Positions 1-5,842 of a stretch of DNA of 8,581 nucleotides are shown in pieces. A program made the translations under genes and the position numbers. The stretch is from an uncultured Gemmatimonadota bacterium (GTDB taxonomy: Bacteria > Gemmatimonadota > Gemmatimonadetes > Gemmatimonadales > Gemmatimonadaceae): contig CAMLEQ010000147.1 in the NCBI GenBank assembly GCA_946479015.1, positions 1 to 8,581 of the forward strand, given 5' to 3'. Each line of letters begins with the position of its first letter. Positions within the stretch are counted from its first letter, which is position 1. The notes below the pieces were generated by a model, which did no database searches, had not been told where the DNA came from, and saw nothing but the letters and a program-made list of their open reading frames with translations.

Positions 1-197
1 GGCCTGATGGCAAGCAGTACGTGGCCGTGCTCTCGGGCATCGGCGGCTGGGCCGGTATCGGCGTGGCCGCGGGCATCGGGGCCGAGGATCCGACCGCCGG
101 GCTCGGCGCGCTCGGTGCCTTCGGTGATGCGGGCTCGTACAGCACCCAGGGCGGCACCCTGACGGTGTTCGCACTCGACAACGCCGGCGGCAAGTAA
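1..197 (+). CDS. xoxF: PQQ-dependent methanol dehydrogenase, XoxF-like (3' end only)
   Basis: This is the C-terminal 64 residues of a gene entering from the left edge, read in the frame starting at base 3 and ending in TAA at 195-197. The visible protein includes [29 protein letters not shown] and [10 protein letters not shown], which match the last beta-propeller blade and tail of large-subunit quinoprotein methanol dehydrogenases. XoxF enzymes are periplasmic, use PQQ with a lanthanide ion, and oxidise methanol to formaldehyde or formate. The metal- and PQQ-binding residues lie outside the window, so the XoxF rather than MxaF assignment rests on resemblance of the tail and on the xoxJ and cytochrome genes that follow. 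The alternative is another PQQ alcohol dehydrogenase. Confidence 0.82.
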   Translation, partial: PDGKQYVAVLSGIGGWAGIGVAAGIGAEDPTAGLGALGAFGDAGSYSTQGGTLTVFALDNAGGK

Positions 198-226
198 GCC
201 GACTGATGTAGACGAGGTCGACCGAT

Positions 227-267
227 CCCGGTGTCGGAGCAGCTCGCTCCGGCACCGGGTTTGGTCT
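227..267 (+). terminator. Hairpin terminator between xoxF and xoxJ
   Basis: Arms at 227-240 and 246-259 form a 14-bp stem with one G-U pair and a 5-nt loop (AGCTC). A short, interrupted T-rich stretch (TTTGGTCT) follows. It lies 29 bases after the xoxF stop. The stem is strong but the T tract is poor, so it may be a partial terminator or a 3' stabilising hairpin that lowers xoxJ expression relative to xoxF. Confidence 0.65.
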
Positions 268-295
268 CCCACCCGTGATCTCGACGAATCGAACC

Positions 296-300
296 GAAGG
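296..300 (+). promoter_or_regulatory. Ribosome binding site of xoxJ
   Basis: GAAGG lies 5 bases before the ATG at 306 and supports that start codon. Confidence 0.6.
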
Positions 301-305
301 CATCG

Positions 306-1184
306 ATGCAGTTCAGACTTGGTTGGTTGGCGGCGGTTCCCCTGCTCGCGCTTCCACTGCTCCCGGGGGCGGGCGCGGCGCAGACGGATACCAGCTCTCC
401 ACGCCTCGGCGTTCCGGAAGGCGTTCTACCGGTCGCCAAGGCGTGGCGTGACCTGAAGGCGCTCCGGGTGTGCGGCGACCCGGACAACCTTCCCTTCTCC
501 AACAGCAAGCAGCAGGGATTCGAGAACCGGATCGCCACGCTCCTCGCGAAGGAGTTGGGCGATTCGGTGACGTACCTGTGGTGGCCGCATCGCCGCGGCT
601 TCGTGCGCAACACGCTCAGCGCAGCCGAGTGCGACGTGATCATGGGAGTGCCGAAGGGGTTCGACCCGGCGCTCGAGACGAAGCCGTACTACCGATCGAC
701 GTACTACATCGTGTCGCGGGCCGACCGGCACATCGACCTCACGACACTGAGCGACTCGTCGATCAAGAACTACAAGATCGGCGTCAACATCATCGGATAC
801 GACTACACGAACACGCCGCCCGCGGAAGCCCTGGCGGCGCGTGGCATCTCCAAGGGGCTGAAAGGGTACAGCACGTTCTACGGCGAGGAGCATCAGCCGG
901 GCGACATCATCGATGGGGTGGTGAAGGGGGAGGTGGACATCGCGCTCGTGTGGGGGCCGCTCGCCGGCTACTTCGCGAAGCGGGCGCCCGTGCCGCTGAA
1001 GCTCGTCGCGCTCCCCGACTCCGATGCCACCGGACTGCCGTTCGCGTACGACATGGCGATCGGCGTTCGGCACGCCGACCGGGAGCTCCGCGACACGCTC
1101 GACACGATCCTGAGTCGCAAGCACGACGAGATCCAGGCGATCCTGCGCGAGTACAACGTTCCGACGGTGAGTAGGGCGCACTAA
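306..1184 (+). CDS. xoxJ: XoxJ/MoxJ-like periplasmic binding protein of the methanol dehydrogenase
   Basis: A 292-residue protein of the quinoprotein-dehydrogenase-associated, ABC-transporter-substrate-binding-like family. The N-terminus is a Sec signal peptide (hydrophobic LGWLAAVPLLALPLLPG, likely cleavage near residues 24-25). Family signatures follow: LRVCGDPDNLPFSN (53-66), GFENRIA (71-77), WWPHRRGFVRNTL (92-104), ECDVIMGVP (108-116), PYYRSTYYIVSRAD (127-140) and GEVDIALVWGPLAGYFA further on. C56 and C109 could form a disulfide. Family members are encoded beside XoxF or MxaF and are thought to help activate or assemble the dehydrogenase in the periplasm; no transport partners are encoded here. 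It begins 108 bases after xoxF, beyond the hairpin, so it may be expressed at a lower level. The gene is intact and of usual length. Confidence 0.9.
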   Translation: MQFRLGWLAAVPLLALPLLPGAGAAQTDTSSPRLGVPEGVLPVAKAWRDLKALRVCGDPDNLPFSNSKQQGFENRIATLLAKELGDSVTYLWWPHRRGFVRNTLSAAECDVIMGVPKGFDPALETKPYYRSTYYIVSRADRHIDLTTLSDSSIKNYKIGVNIIGYDYTNTPPAEALAARGISKGLKGYSTFYGEEHQPGDIIDGVVKGEVDIALVWGPLAGYFAKRAPVPLKLVALPDSDATGLPFAYDMAIGVRHADRELRDTLDTILSRKHDEIQAILREYNVPTVSRAH

Positions 1185-1268
1185 GGGGCGCGCGTCAGGA
1201 CGGACGCGTGCCGTTCACCTCAAGTCGGCCGAAACCATCAGAACCCGACGCCGACGCCACGATGGGAC

Positions 1269-2147
1269 ATGAACCTGCCGATGAGACACTCCACGGAGAT
1301 CCGCTCGGGGCGCATTCGCCGCATTGCCGGGCTCGGCCTGTTCGGCGGCTGTGCGCTCCTGCTGGCGACAGCGGGATGCACGCGACCGGAGAGCAAGTCC
1401 GCGAGTGACACCGGGACGGCGGCGGCCGCACCCGCCGAGGCCACGACGCCACCCGCGCCCTCCACGACGGCGCCGGCCAACACGGCAACCGTGGCGAGCG
1501 AGTCGACCGGGGAGACCACTTCCACCGCACGGACGCGCCCGTCGGAGCACGCGCGCACCGAGAGCACGCACACCACGAAGCACAACGCGACGGCGGCGGC
1601 ACCCAAGCGGGCGCCCAAGCGGCACGCCGACACCGCCACCACGTCCACGGCTGGCGCCACCACCGTGCAGCCCGCGCAGCCGGCGCAACGCGCCGACACG
1701 GCGAAGCGGGCCGACACCTCGAGCGCCACGGCGGGACAGGCGAAGACCGTCGCGGGCGCGACCACCGAGAAGGCCGATTCCACCTGCTCCACCGAGAACG
1801 GCTCGGCCGGCGTGCAGCCCGCGAAGCCGGGTCCCGATCCGCTCCTCGTGAACCAGTCGGAGTACGACGGGTGGAAGATGTTCCACGTCTACTGCTACCG
1901 CTGCCATGGCTTCGACGCCATGGGCGGCGGCATCGCGCCGAACCTCCGGCACTCGCTCGGTCCCGACGGCAGCGTGGACCACGCGTGCTTCATCAAGACG
2001 GTGACGGAGGGGCGTCTGGCGAAGGGAATGCCGTCATGGAAGGCGCTGCTCGATCCCGACCAGATCGAGAACATCTGGCACTACCTGCAGGCGCGGAGCT
2101 CCGGGCGCCTCGCCCCGGGGCGGCCGCACACGGCGAGCAAGGGCTGA
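1269..2147 (+). CDS. Lipoprotein-type monoheme cytochrome c with long Thr/Ala tether, probable XoxG-role electron acceptor
   Basis: A 292-residue protein in three parts. Residues 1-37 are an export signal: a basic n-region (RSGRIRR), the hydrophobic GLGLFGGCALLLATAG, then C37 in an acceptable lipobox (ATAGC), so the mature protein may be lipid-anchored. Residues 38 to about 190 are low-complexity, rich in Thr, Ala, Pro, Lys and Arg, with no hydrophobic core. Residues about 195-280 are one class I cytochrome c domain with heme motif CYRCH (C209, C212, H213), GGGIAPNLRHSLG, likely axial ligand M254 in KGMPSW, and a C-terminal helix (DPDQIENIWHYLQAR). Position after xoxF and xoxJ suggests it takes electrons from the methanol dehydrogenase. 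The usual xoxG product is a compact soluble cytochrome, so the anchor and tether are unusual. ATG 1281 is an alternative start; neither has a good ribosome binding site. Confidence 0.87.
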   Translation: MNLPMRHSTEIRSGRIRRIAGLGLFGGCALLLATAGCTRPESKSASDTGTAAAAPAEATTPPAPSTTAPANTATVASESTGETTSTARTRPSEHARTESTHTTKHNATAAAPKRAPKRHADTATTSTAGATTVQPAQPAQRADTAKRADTSSATAGQAKTVAGATTEKADSTCSTENGSAGVQPAKPGPDPLLVNQSEYDGWKMFHVYCYRCHGFDAMGGGIAPNLRHSLGPDGSVDHACFIKTVTEGRLAKGMPSWKALLDPDQIENIWHYLQARSSGRLAPGRPHTASKG

Positions 2148-2170
2148 TCGTCGCGCGCGGAGCGTGCAGG

Positions 2171-2208
2171 GAGAGGGAGGGCGCCGGACGCGCCCTCCCT
2201 CTCGCGTT
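2171..2208 (+). terminator. Rho-independent-type terminator after the cytochrome gene
   Basis: Arms at 2171-2184 and 2190-2203 form a perfect 14-bp GC-rich stem around a 5-nt loop (CGGAC). A short TTT follows at 2207-2209. It starts 24 bases after the cytochrome stop and ends before the next gene's ribosome binding site. It probably closes the xox transcript, fully or in part. Confidence 0.75.
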
Positions 2209-2219
2209 TCACTCGAAGC

Positions 2220-2226
2220 GGGAGGG
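2220..2226 (+). promoter_or_regulatory. Strong ribosome binding site that fixes the GTG start at 2233
   Basis: GGGAGGG ends 6 bases before GTG 2233. The frame is open further upstream to a GTG at 2164, but that start would place coding sequence through the terminator hairpin, so 2233 is preferred. Confidence 0.7.
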
Positions 2227-2232
2227 CACCCC

Positions 2233-3027
2233 GTGACTGGGCATCGTGATGCGCGGCGCGCCATGTTCGCCGCCTCGGTCGTATGGTGCGTGGCGCTCGC
2301 ACCGTTCCCCGGCAGCACGGCCGGCGTCCTCCCGCACCGCGTGGCGCCGGCCGACACGGGAGAGGCGCTCACGCGCGCCCAGGTGCTCGACCGGCTGGCG
2401 CGCGCCACGGAGCGCTCCCCCGCCGACCTCGGCGGGGCCGACCTGTCGGGCCTCGACCTCTCCGGCGTGGACTTCAAGCAGGCGAATCTCGCCGGTGCTC
2501 GGCTCGTGCGCACGAACTTCACGCGCGCGAAGATGTTCGGGGTCACACTGAGCCACGCGGTGGCGCGCGATGCGGACTTCACCGGCGCGGTGCTGGACGT
2601 CGCGGTGATGCGCGGAACGGATCTCACCCACGCCAAGCTCCGCGACGCGAGTCTCTACGCCACGATCCTCATCGGTGCCGACCTCACCGGGGCGGACCTG
2701 ACGCGCGCGCGCGTGATCGCGGCGCTCACGAACGCCAAGCTCGTGCGCGCGACGCTCTCGCACGCGAACTTCGGCGCCGATCCCGGAAATCAGCCGATGG
2801 GCGTGATGTTCACGAACCTCACCGACTCGGATCTCTCCGGCGCCGACCTCGCGGGGGCGAACCTGCGCAAAGCCTCGCTCGTGCGGGCCAACCTCACCGG
2901 GGCGGACCTCGCCGGCGCGGACCTCACCGGCGCCAATCTCGCCGGGACCGTGATGCGCTCGATCCGCGGGCGCGCGACGATCGTCGGGCTGGACAAGGCG
3001 AAGAACGTGGACCAGGCGGTGTGGTGA
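2233..3027 (+). CDS. Exported pentapeptide-repeat protein
   Basis: A 264-residue protein starting at GTG 2233. Residues 1-31 look like a Sec signal (RDARR, then MFAASVVWCVALAPFPGSTAG, given here only as its span 11-31). From about residue 64 to 240 the sequence follows the A(D/N)LxX pentapeptide pattern, for example ADLGGADLSGLDLSG, GADLTGADLTRAR, and at the end ANLTGADLAGADLTGANL. These repeats fold as a right-handed quadrilateral beta-helix. The array is broken at about 181-191 by a non-repeat segment (GADPGNQPMG). A short tail ends in VDQAVW. Pentapeptide proteins range from DNA-gyrase mimics to scaffolds; an export signal makes a gyrase role unlikely. It sits after the xox terminator, so its link to methanol oxidation is by position only. 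ATG 2263 is a less likely start because it would remove the basic n-region. Confidence 0.85.
   Translation: MTGHRDARRAMFAASVVWCVALAPFPGSTAGVLPHRVAPADTGEALTRAQVLDRLARATERSPADLGGADLSGLDLSGVDFKQANLAGARLVRTNFTRAKMFGVTLSHAVARDADFTGAVLDVAVMRGTDLTHAKLRDASLYATILIGADLTGADLTRARVIAALTNAKLVRATLSHANFGADPGNQPMGVMFTNLTDSDLSGADLAGANLRKASLVRANLTGADLAGADLTGANLAGTVMRSIRGRATIVGLDKAKNVDQAVW
2681..2909 (+). repeat. Exact 19-nt direct repeat inside the pentapeptide array
   Basis: ACCTCACCGGGGCGGACCT occurs at 2681-2699 and again at 2891-2909. The spacing of 210 bases equals 70 codons or 14 pentapeptides. This probably reflects repeat duplication or homogenisation within the gene. Confidence 0.8.
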
Positions 3028-3054
3028 GCGCCGGCGCGCGGCGGTCCGCGCTCA
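3025..3054. terminator. Possible bidirectional terminator between convergent genes
   Basis: TGAGCGC (3025-3031) and GCGCTCA (3048-3054) form a 7-bp inverted repeat with a 16-base GC-rich centre. The arms contain the stop codon of the pentapeptide gene and the stop codon of the convergent DoxX-like gene. No T tract is visible on either side, so the call is tentative. Confidence 0.35.
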
Positions 3055-3585
3055 CCCGAGCCTGGACCAGATCGCGTCGGGGTGGCGGTCGATGAGCCAC
3101 GCGTCGAGCCCCCAGTAGCGCCCGGCGCGCGCGAAGAAGAAGGCGATCATCATCGCCAGCAGCATCACGTGGAAGCCCTGCTGGCCGGAACTCATGTGCT
3201 GCACGGCGAGTCCATAGAAGATCACCTGCAGCGCGCCGAAGAACGCGCCGAGACGCGTCATGAAGCCGAACAGCAGCGAGAGGCCCACCGCCGTCTCGCC
3301 GAGCGCCGTCAGATGCGCGAAGATGTGCGCGTGCGGGATCACGGTGTCGAGCAGGAAGGAGCGGTACCAGCCGATCGGATTGTCCGCCGCGTACCTGGCG
3401 AGCAGCTTGGGCATGATGGCGACCCAGCGCGAGGTGGCCATCGGCAGCGGCAGGACGCCCCACGCGAGGCCGATGGTCACCTTGGTGAAGAGACTCTTCA
3501 CGAACCACACGCCGACCACCATGCGGAGCAGGGCGATCCAGCGCGCCGGGTGGTGCATCGAGGGAAGAGCCGGCTTGGAGGACAT
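3052..3585 (-). CDS. DoxX-like integral membrane protein
   Basis: A 177-residue protein with four likely membrane segments: about 14-34 (WIALLRMVVGVWFVKSLF), 85-107, 110-128 and 138-155 (HVMLLAMMIAFFFARAG). The central GETAVGLSLLFGFMTRLGAFFG (parts of 96-117) is the typical DoxX/DoxD-family core, and the tail is soluble (WLIDRHPDAIWSRLG). The family includes the small subunit of archaeal thiosulfate:quinone oxidoreductase and many bacterial proteins of unknown role, often tied to redox or oxidative stress. No partner subunit is adjacent. The start is ATG 3585, six bases after GAGG; ATG 3588 and TTG 3591 are in frame just upstream but sit too close to that site. The gene converges on the pentapeptide gene and diverges from the JAMM-like gene. 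Confidence 0.85.
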   Translation of the reverse strand: MSSKPALPSMHHPARWIALLRMVVGVWFVKSLFTKVTIGLAWGVLPLPMATSRWVAIMPKLLARYAADNPIGWYRSFLLDTVIPHAHIFAHLTALGETAVGLSLLFGFMTRLGAFFGALQVIFYGLAVQHMSSGQQGFHVMLLAMMIAFFFARAGRYWGLDAWLIDRHPDAIWSRLG

Positions 3586-3591
3586 CATCAA

Positions 3592-3595
3592 CCTC
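3592..3595 (-). promoter_or_regulatory. Ribosome binding site of the DoxX-like gene
   Basis: GAGG on the minus strand lies 3 bases before ATG 3588 and 6 bases before ATG 3585, which favours the second of the tandem ATGs. Confidence 0.5.
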
Positions 3596-3685
3596 GTTGA
3601 GAAGAGTCACGCCACCGACGACGACATCGGCGCGCGGTATGGGAGTTGCTTTTCCTGCCGGCCCGCTTTCTCGGAGCAGCACGCA
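3596..3685. other. Divergent intergenic region
   Basis: About 90 bases separate the DoxX-like gene (leftward) from the JAMM-like gene (rightward), and both promoters should lie in or near it. I see no convincing -35/-10 pair in either direction. It is less GC-rich around 3638-3657 (TATGGGAGTTGCTTTTCC). GGAG at 3673-3676, nine bases before ATG 3686, is the likely ribosome binding site of the rightward gene. Confidence 0.45.
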
Positions 3686-4279
3686 ATGCGAAGCTCGATC
3701 GCCCCCACGCCGCCCACGCGGCGCGCCTGCACGTTGGCCATCATCCTCGCGCTCCTGGTCCCGGTGTTCGGGAGCGCCGCGCAGAGCGCCACAGCGAGCG
3801 CGGGTAGCAGCGGCCAGTCGGCTGCCGCCGACCCGGGCGCGGATGCGTTCCATTTTTCCCCGGCCGCACGCACCGCGCTGCAGCAGCTCTGGAACACCAG
3901 CATCGACGCGAAGCAGGAGCGCGTCGCCTGCATCGGCGGCCGCGCGGAGAACGGCCGCGTGGACATCACGACCATCGAACCGATCGCCGCGCCGCGCGCC
4001 GATTCGGCGAACATCTCCGCCAAGACCTCGCTGCGCGAGTGCGCGCCGCCGCACTGGTTCGGCACCGTTCACACGCACATCGCGAAGTTCGCTGGGCAGC
4101 CGTACATCATCTTCTCCGCTCCCGACCGGCTCGTCATGGACATGTGGCGCCAGCGGTGGCACCAGGATGGCGTCTTCTGCATCCTGTTCAGCGAAACGGA
4201 AGCCAACTGCGAGGCGGGATACCGCCTGAGCGGCCACGCCATGTACAGCTACACGCGGGGGAACAAGCTCCCCTTCTAG
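3686..4279 (+). CDS. Secreted JAB/JAMM (MPN-fold) metalloprotease-like protein
   Basis: A 197-residue protein with a Sec signal (basic TRRAC, then TLAIILALLVPVFGSAAQS, span 16-34) and a Ser/Ala-rich linker to about residue 52. The rest reads like an MPN domain: helix ARTALQQLW; QERVACIGG (77-85), equivalent to the Glu-bearing strand (E78); strand VDITTIEPI; GTVHTHI (126-132) with H129 and H131; then SAPD with S144 and D147. This is the E ... H[ST]H ... SxxD layout of JAMM zinc proteases, with a 12-residue gap between H131 and S144 that is longer than usual. C82, C119, C165 and C175 could form disulfides after export. JAMM domains cleave isopeptide or peptide bonds in ubiquitin-like, cysteine-synthesis or cell-wall contexts; the substrate here is unknown. 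The open frame extends upstream to 3260 but lies antisense to the DoxX-like gene, so ATG 3686, with signal peptide and GGAG, is the start. Confidence 0.72.
   Translation: MRSSIAPTPPTRRACTLAIILALLVPVFGSAAQSATASAGSSGQSAAADPGADAFHFSPAARTALQQLWNTSIDAKQERVACIGGRAENGRVDITTIEPIAAPRADSANISAKTSLRECAPPHWFGTVHTHIAKFAGQPYIIFSAPDRLVMDMWRQRWHQDGVFCILFSETEANCEAGYRLSGHAMYSYTRGNKLPF
4276..4279. other. Shared CTAG: overlapping stop codons of convergent genes
   Basis: The plus-strand JAMM-like gene ends in TAG at 4277-4279. The minus-strand mptG ends in TAG at 4278-4276. The palindrome CTAG serves both, leaving no room for a terminator between the two operons. Confidence 0.85.
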
Positions 4280-5259
4280 GAGCGCGCCACCGTCGGGCGT
4301 GCGCGCCAGACGCGCGCCCCTTCGTTCGCGAAGGGGCCGACGTACACGGCCCCCGCGTCACCCAGCTCCTCTCGCACCCGCGCGGCGAGCGCCGCGCCGG
4401 CCGCATCGCCCCGCACGAGTCCGTACACCGCCGGCCCCCACGAGCTCTGCCCCACGCCGGCGGCACCCCAGTCGGTCATCCGCTCCACCAAGCCGGCCGC
4501 CCCGCCGGGGGAGAACGCTCCCCCCTGTACGGGGGCGAACCACCGACCGTTGATGCACTGGATCTCGGTGAGCGCGTGCCCGAAGGTGGCGAGGTCGTGC
4601 TCGGCGAGCGCGGGAAGGAGCGCCATCAGCACCAGGTGCGACACCCGCATCACGCCGCGCTCCGGCGGGGGCGGCAGGTGCGCGAACGCCGCGCTCTCGG
4701 CTTCTCCGCTGACACCGGGGCGTCCCGGCGGAATGGCGAGCACGCACCGCCAGTCGTCGGGAAACGCGAACCGCGCGAGCAACGGCGCCGGATCCTTGCT
4801 CGCGCTCCGGCGCCCCCCCTCGAGCACGAAGCCGCCGTGCGCGAACGTCCAGGTGCCGATCGCCGAACGGCGCGCCCGTCCGACATCCCGCGCCAGTCCG
4901 GCCACGTCGGTGGGAAGACCATGGAGCTCGGCGAGCGCGCGGGCCACGGCGAGGGCGAGTTGCGTGCCGGAGCCGAGCCCGGAGTGCGCGGGGATCGCGC
5001 GATGCACGCGAAACGCGGCGCCGCCCGCGAGCTCGTGCGCGGCGAGGAAGCGGCGCGCGAACTCGAGCACGCGATCGCCGGACGGCCCGTCGGCGACGAG
5101 CTCGCGGGCGGGCGCGGCCTCGAGGAGGAGCGACGGTGCCGGGACCGCTCCGCCGATCCCGCCGAACCTCCGGCCGAGTCCGCCGCGCAGGTCGAGCATG
5201 CCGAAATGAAGGCGCGCCGGCGCCTCCACGAACACCGCGTCATCGGACTGCGTGGTCAT
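4276..5259 (-). CDS. mptG: Beta-ribofuranosylaminobenzene 5'-phosphate synthase (GHMP family)
   Basis: A 327-residue cytoplasmic enzyme that condenses 4-aminobenzoate with phosphoribosyl pyrophosphate, releasing CO2 and pyrophosphate. This is the first committed step of (dephospho)tetrahydromethanopterin synthesis. Family signatures are PARLHFGMLD (14-23), FGGIGGAV (32-39), the GHMP glycine motif IPAHSGLGSGTQLALAVA (89-106), GRARRSAIGTWTFAHGGFVL (127-146) and GVGQSSWGPAVYGL (268-281). Length is normal. It is the last gene of the pab operon, 19 bases after the DUF447 stop. ATG 5259 has AGGAG 12 bases upstream; GTG 5295 or ATG 5292 would instead overlap the DUF447 gene and add a non-conserved N-terminus. 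Presence in a bacterium points to an H4MPT-linked formaldehyde oxidation pathway. GHMP kinases are the remote alternative, but the signatures favour the synthase. Confidence 0.88.
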   Translation of the reverse strand: MTTQSDDAVFVEAPARLHFGMLDLRGGLGRRFGGIGGAVPAPSLLLEAAPARELVADGPSGDRVLEFARRFLAAHELAGGAAFRVHRAIPAHSGLGSGTQLALAVARALAELHGLPTDVAGLARDVGRARRSAIGTWTFAHGGFVLEGGRRSASKDPAPLLARFAFPDDWRCVLAIPPGRPGVSGEAESAAFAHLPPPPERGVMRVSHLVLMALLPALAEHDLATFGHALTEIQCINGRWFAPVQGGAFSPGGAAGLVERMTDWGAAGVGQSSWGPAVYGLVRGDAAGAALAARVREELGDAGAVYVGPFANEGARVWRARPTVARS

Positions 5260-5271
5260 GGGGCTCACGGT

Positions 5272-5276
5272 CTCCT
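5272..5276 (-). promoter_or_regulatory. Candidate ribosome binding site of mptG
   Basis: AGGAG on the minus strand ends 12 bases before ATG 5259. The spacing is long but it is the only good site near the family-consistent start. Confidence 0.4.
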
Positions 5277-5278
5277 GC

Positions 5279-5842
5279 TCACGGGGAGGCATCACCGAGC
5301 TTCTCGCGGATGAACGCGGTGAGCAGCGCCATCGCCTCGTGCTCCCGCGGGCCGGCGGTCTTGTCCACGATCACCTGCAGACGGCGGTACTCGTCGCGGA
5401 TCTCGCTCGCGGGGAGGAGGTGCGTGCGCGTGGCGAGGATCGCCGCTTCCAGCACGGCGAAGCGCGCGCGGTTGAAGCCGATGAACTCCCGCCGCGTTCC
5501 GCGGTGCACGACGCGCATCCCGATGCGCGCGCGCGGCGGCGTGTCATCGATGTGCTCGGCCTCGAGCTCGCGCCAGCCGCACGACGCCTCGAGCACCACG
5601 CCGCGCACGCGCGCGGCGGGCACGGTGGGGAACACGGGACTGGAGATCGCCGCGCGCGCGAAGATCCGCACGTCATCGGTGATGTTCACGACCGCGACGC
5701 CGGTGTCGCGCACGTTGCGGAAGGTGGTGGTCTCGAGGAACGGCTTGAGCACCGGCCGCTCCTCGTCCCACTCCACCCCCATCGGCGCGATGTTCACCCG
5801 GCCATCGACGTCCATGGTGGTGACGATCGACTCGATGATCAC
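5279..5842 (-). CDS. DUF447-family flavin-reductase-like protein of H4MPT gene clusters
   Basis: A 187-residue soluble protein. Conserved DUF447 features are IIESIVTT at the start, NIAPMGV (17-23), LKPFLETTTFRNVRDTG (32-48), VVNITDDV (51-58), and the strong motif FIGFNRARFAVLEAAILATR (120-139), with a C-terminal helical part (KTAGPREHEAMALLTAFIREKL). The family has a split-barrel, FMN-binding-like fold and is found in methanogens and in bacteria with H4MPT-linked C1 metabolism; its reaction is not known to me. GTG 5842 is the start: GAGGAG at 5856-5851 lies 8 bases upstream, and the GTG overlaps the pabC stop as GTGA. The frame stays open far upstream, but that part is the shadow of pabC. Its place between pabC and mptG suggests a role in methanopterin synthesis. 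Confidence 0.85.
   Translation of the reverse strand: MIIESIVTTMDVDGRVNIAPMGVEWDEERPVLKPFLETTTFRNVRDTGVAVVNITDDVRIFARAAISSPVFPTVPAARVRGVVLEASCGWRELEAEHIDDTPPRARIGMRVVHRGTRREFIGFNRARFAVLEAAILATRTHLLPASEIRDEYRRLQVIVDKTAGPREHEAMALLTAFIREKLGDASP

Noticed and set aside
1189..1210. Hairpin between xoxJ and the cytochrome gene
   Set aside because: The 8-bp stem with one G-U pair has no T tract. In such GC-rich sequence it is too weak to call a terminator.
2164..2232. Upstream start for the pentapeptide gene
   Set aside because: It would run through the perfect 14-bp terminator hairpin and put an Arg/Gly-rich stretch before the signal peptide. GTG 2233 has a strong GGGAGGG site.
3260..3685. N-terminal extension of the JAMM-like reading frame
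   Set aside because: It lies antisense to the DoxX-like gene, has no family resemblance, and would bury the signal peptide. ATG 3686 has a ribosome binding site and an immediate export signal.
2924..4237. Long minus-strand open frame across the DoxX-like and JAMM-like genes
   Set aside because: It overlaps recognisable genes on both strands, has Arg/Ala-rich composition, and shows no domain signature. It is a shadow due to high GC.
4039..5313. Long plus-strand open frame opposite mptG
   Set aside because: mptG has clear GHMP and RFAP synthase motifs on the minus strand. The plus-strand translation is rich in Arg, Gly, Glu and His with no recognisable motif.
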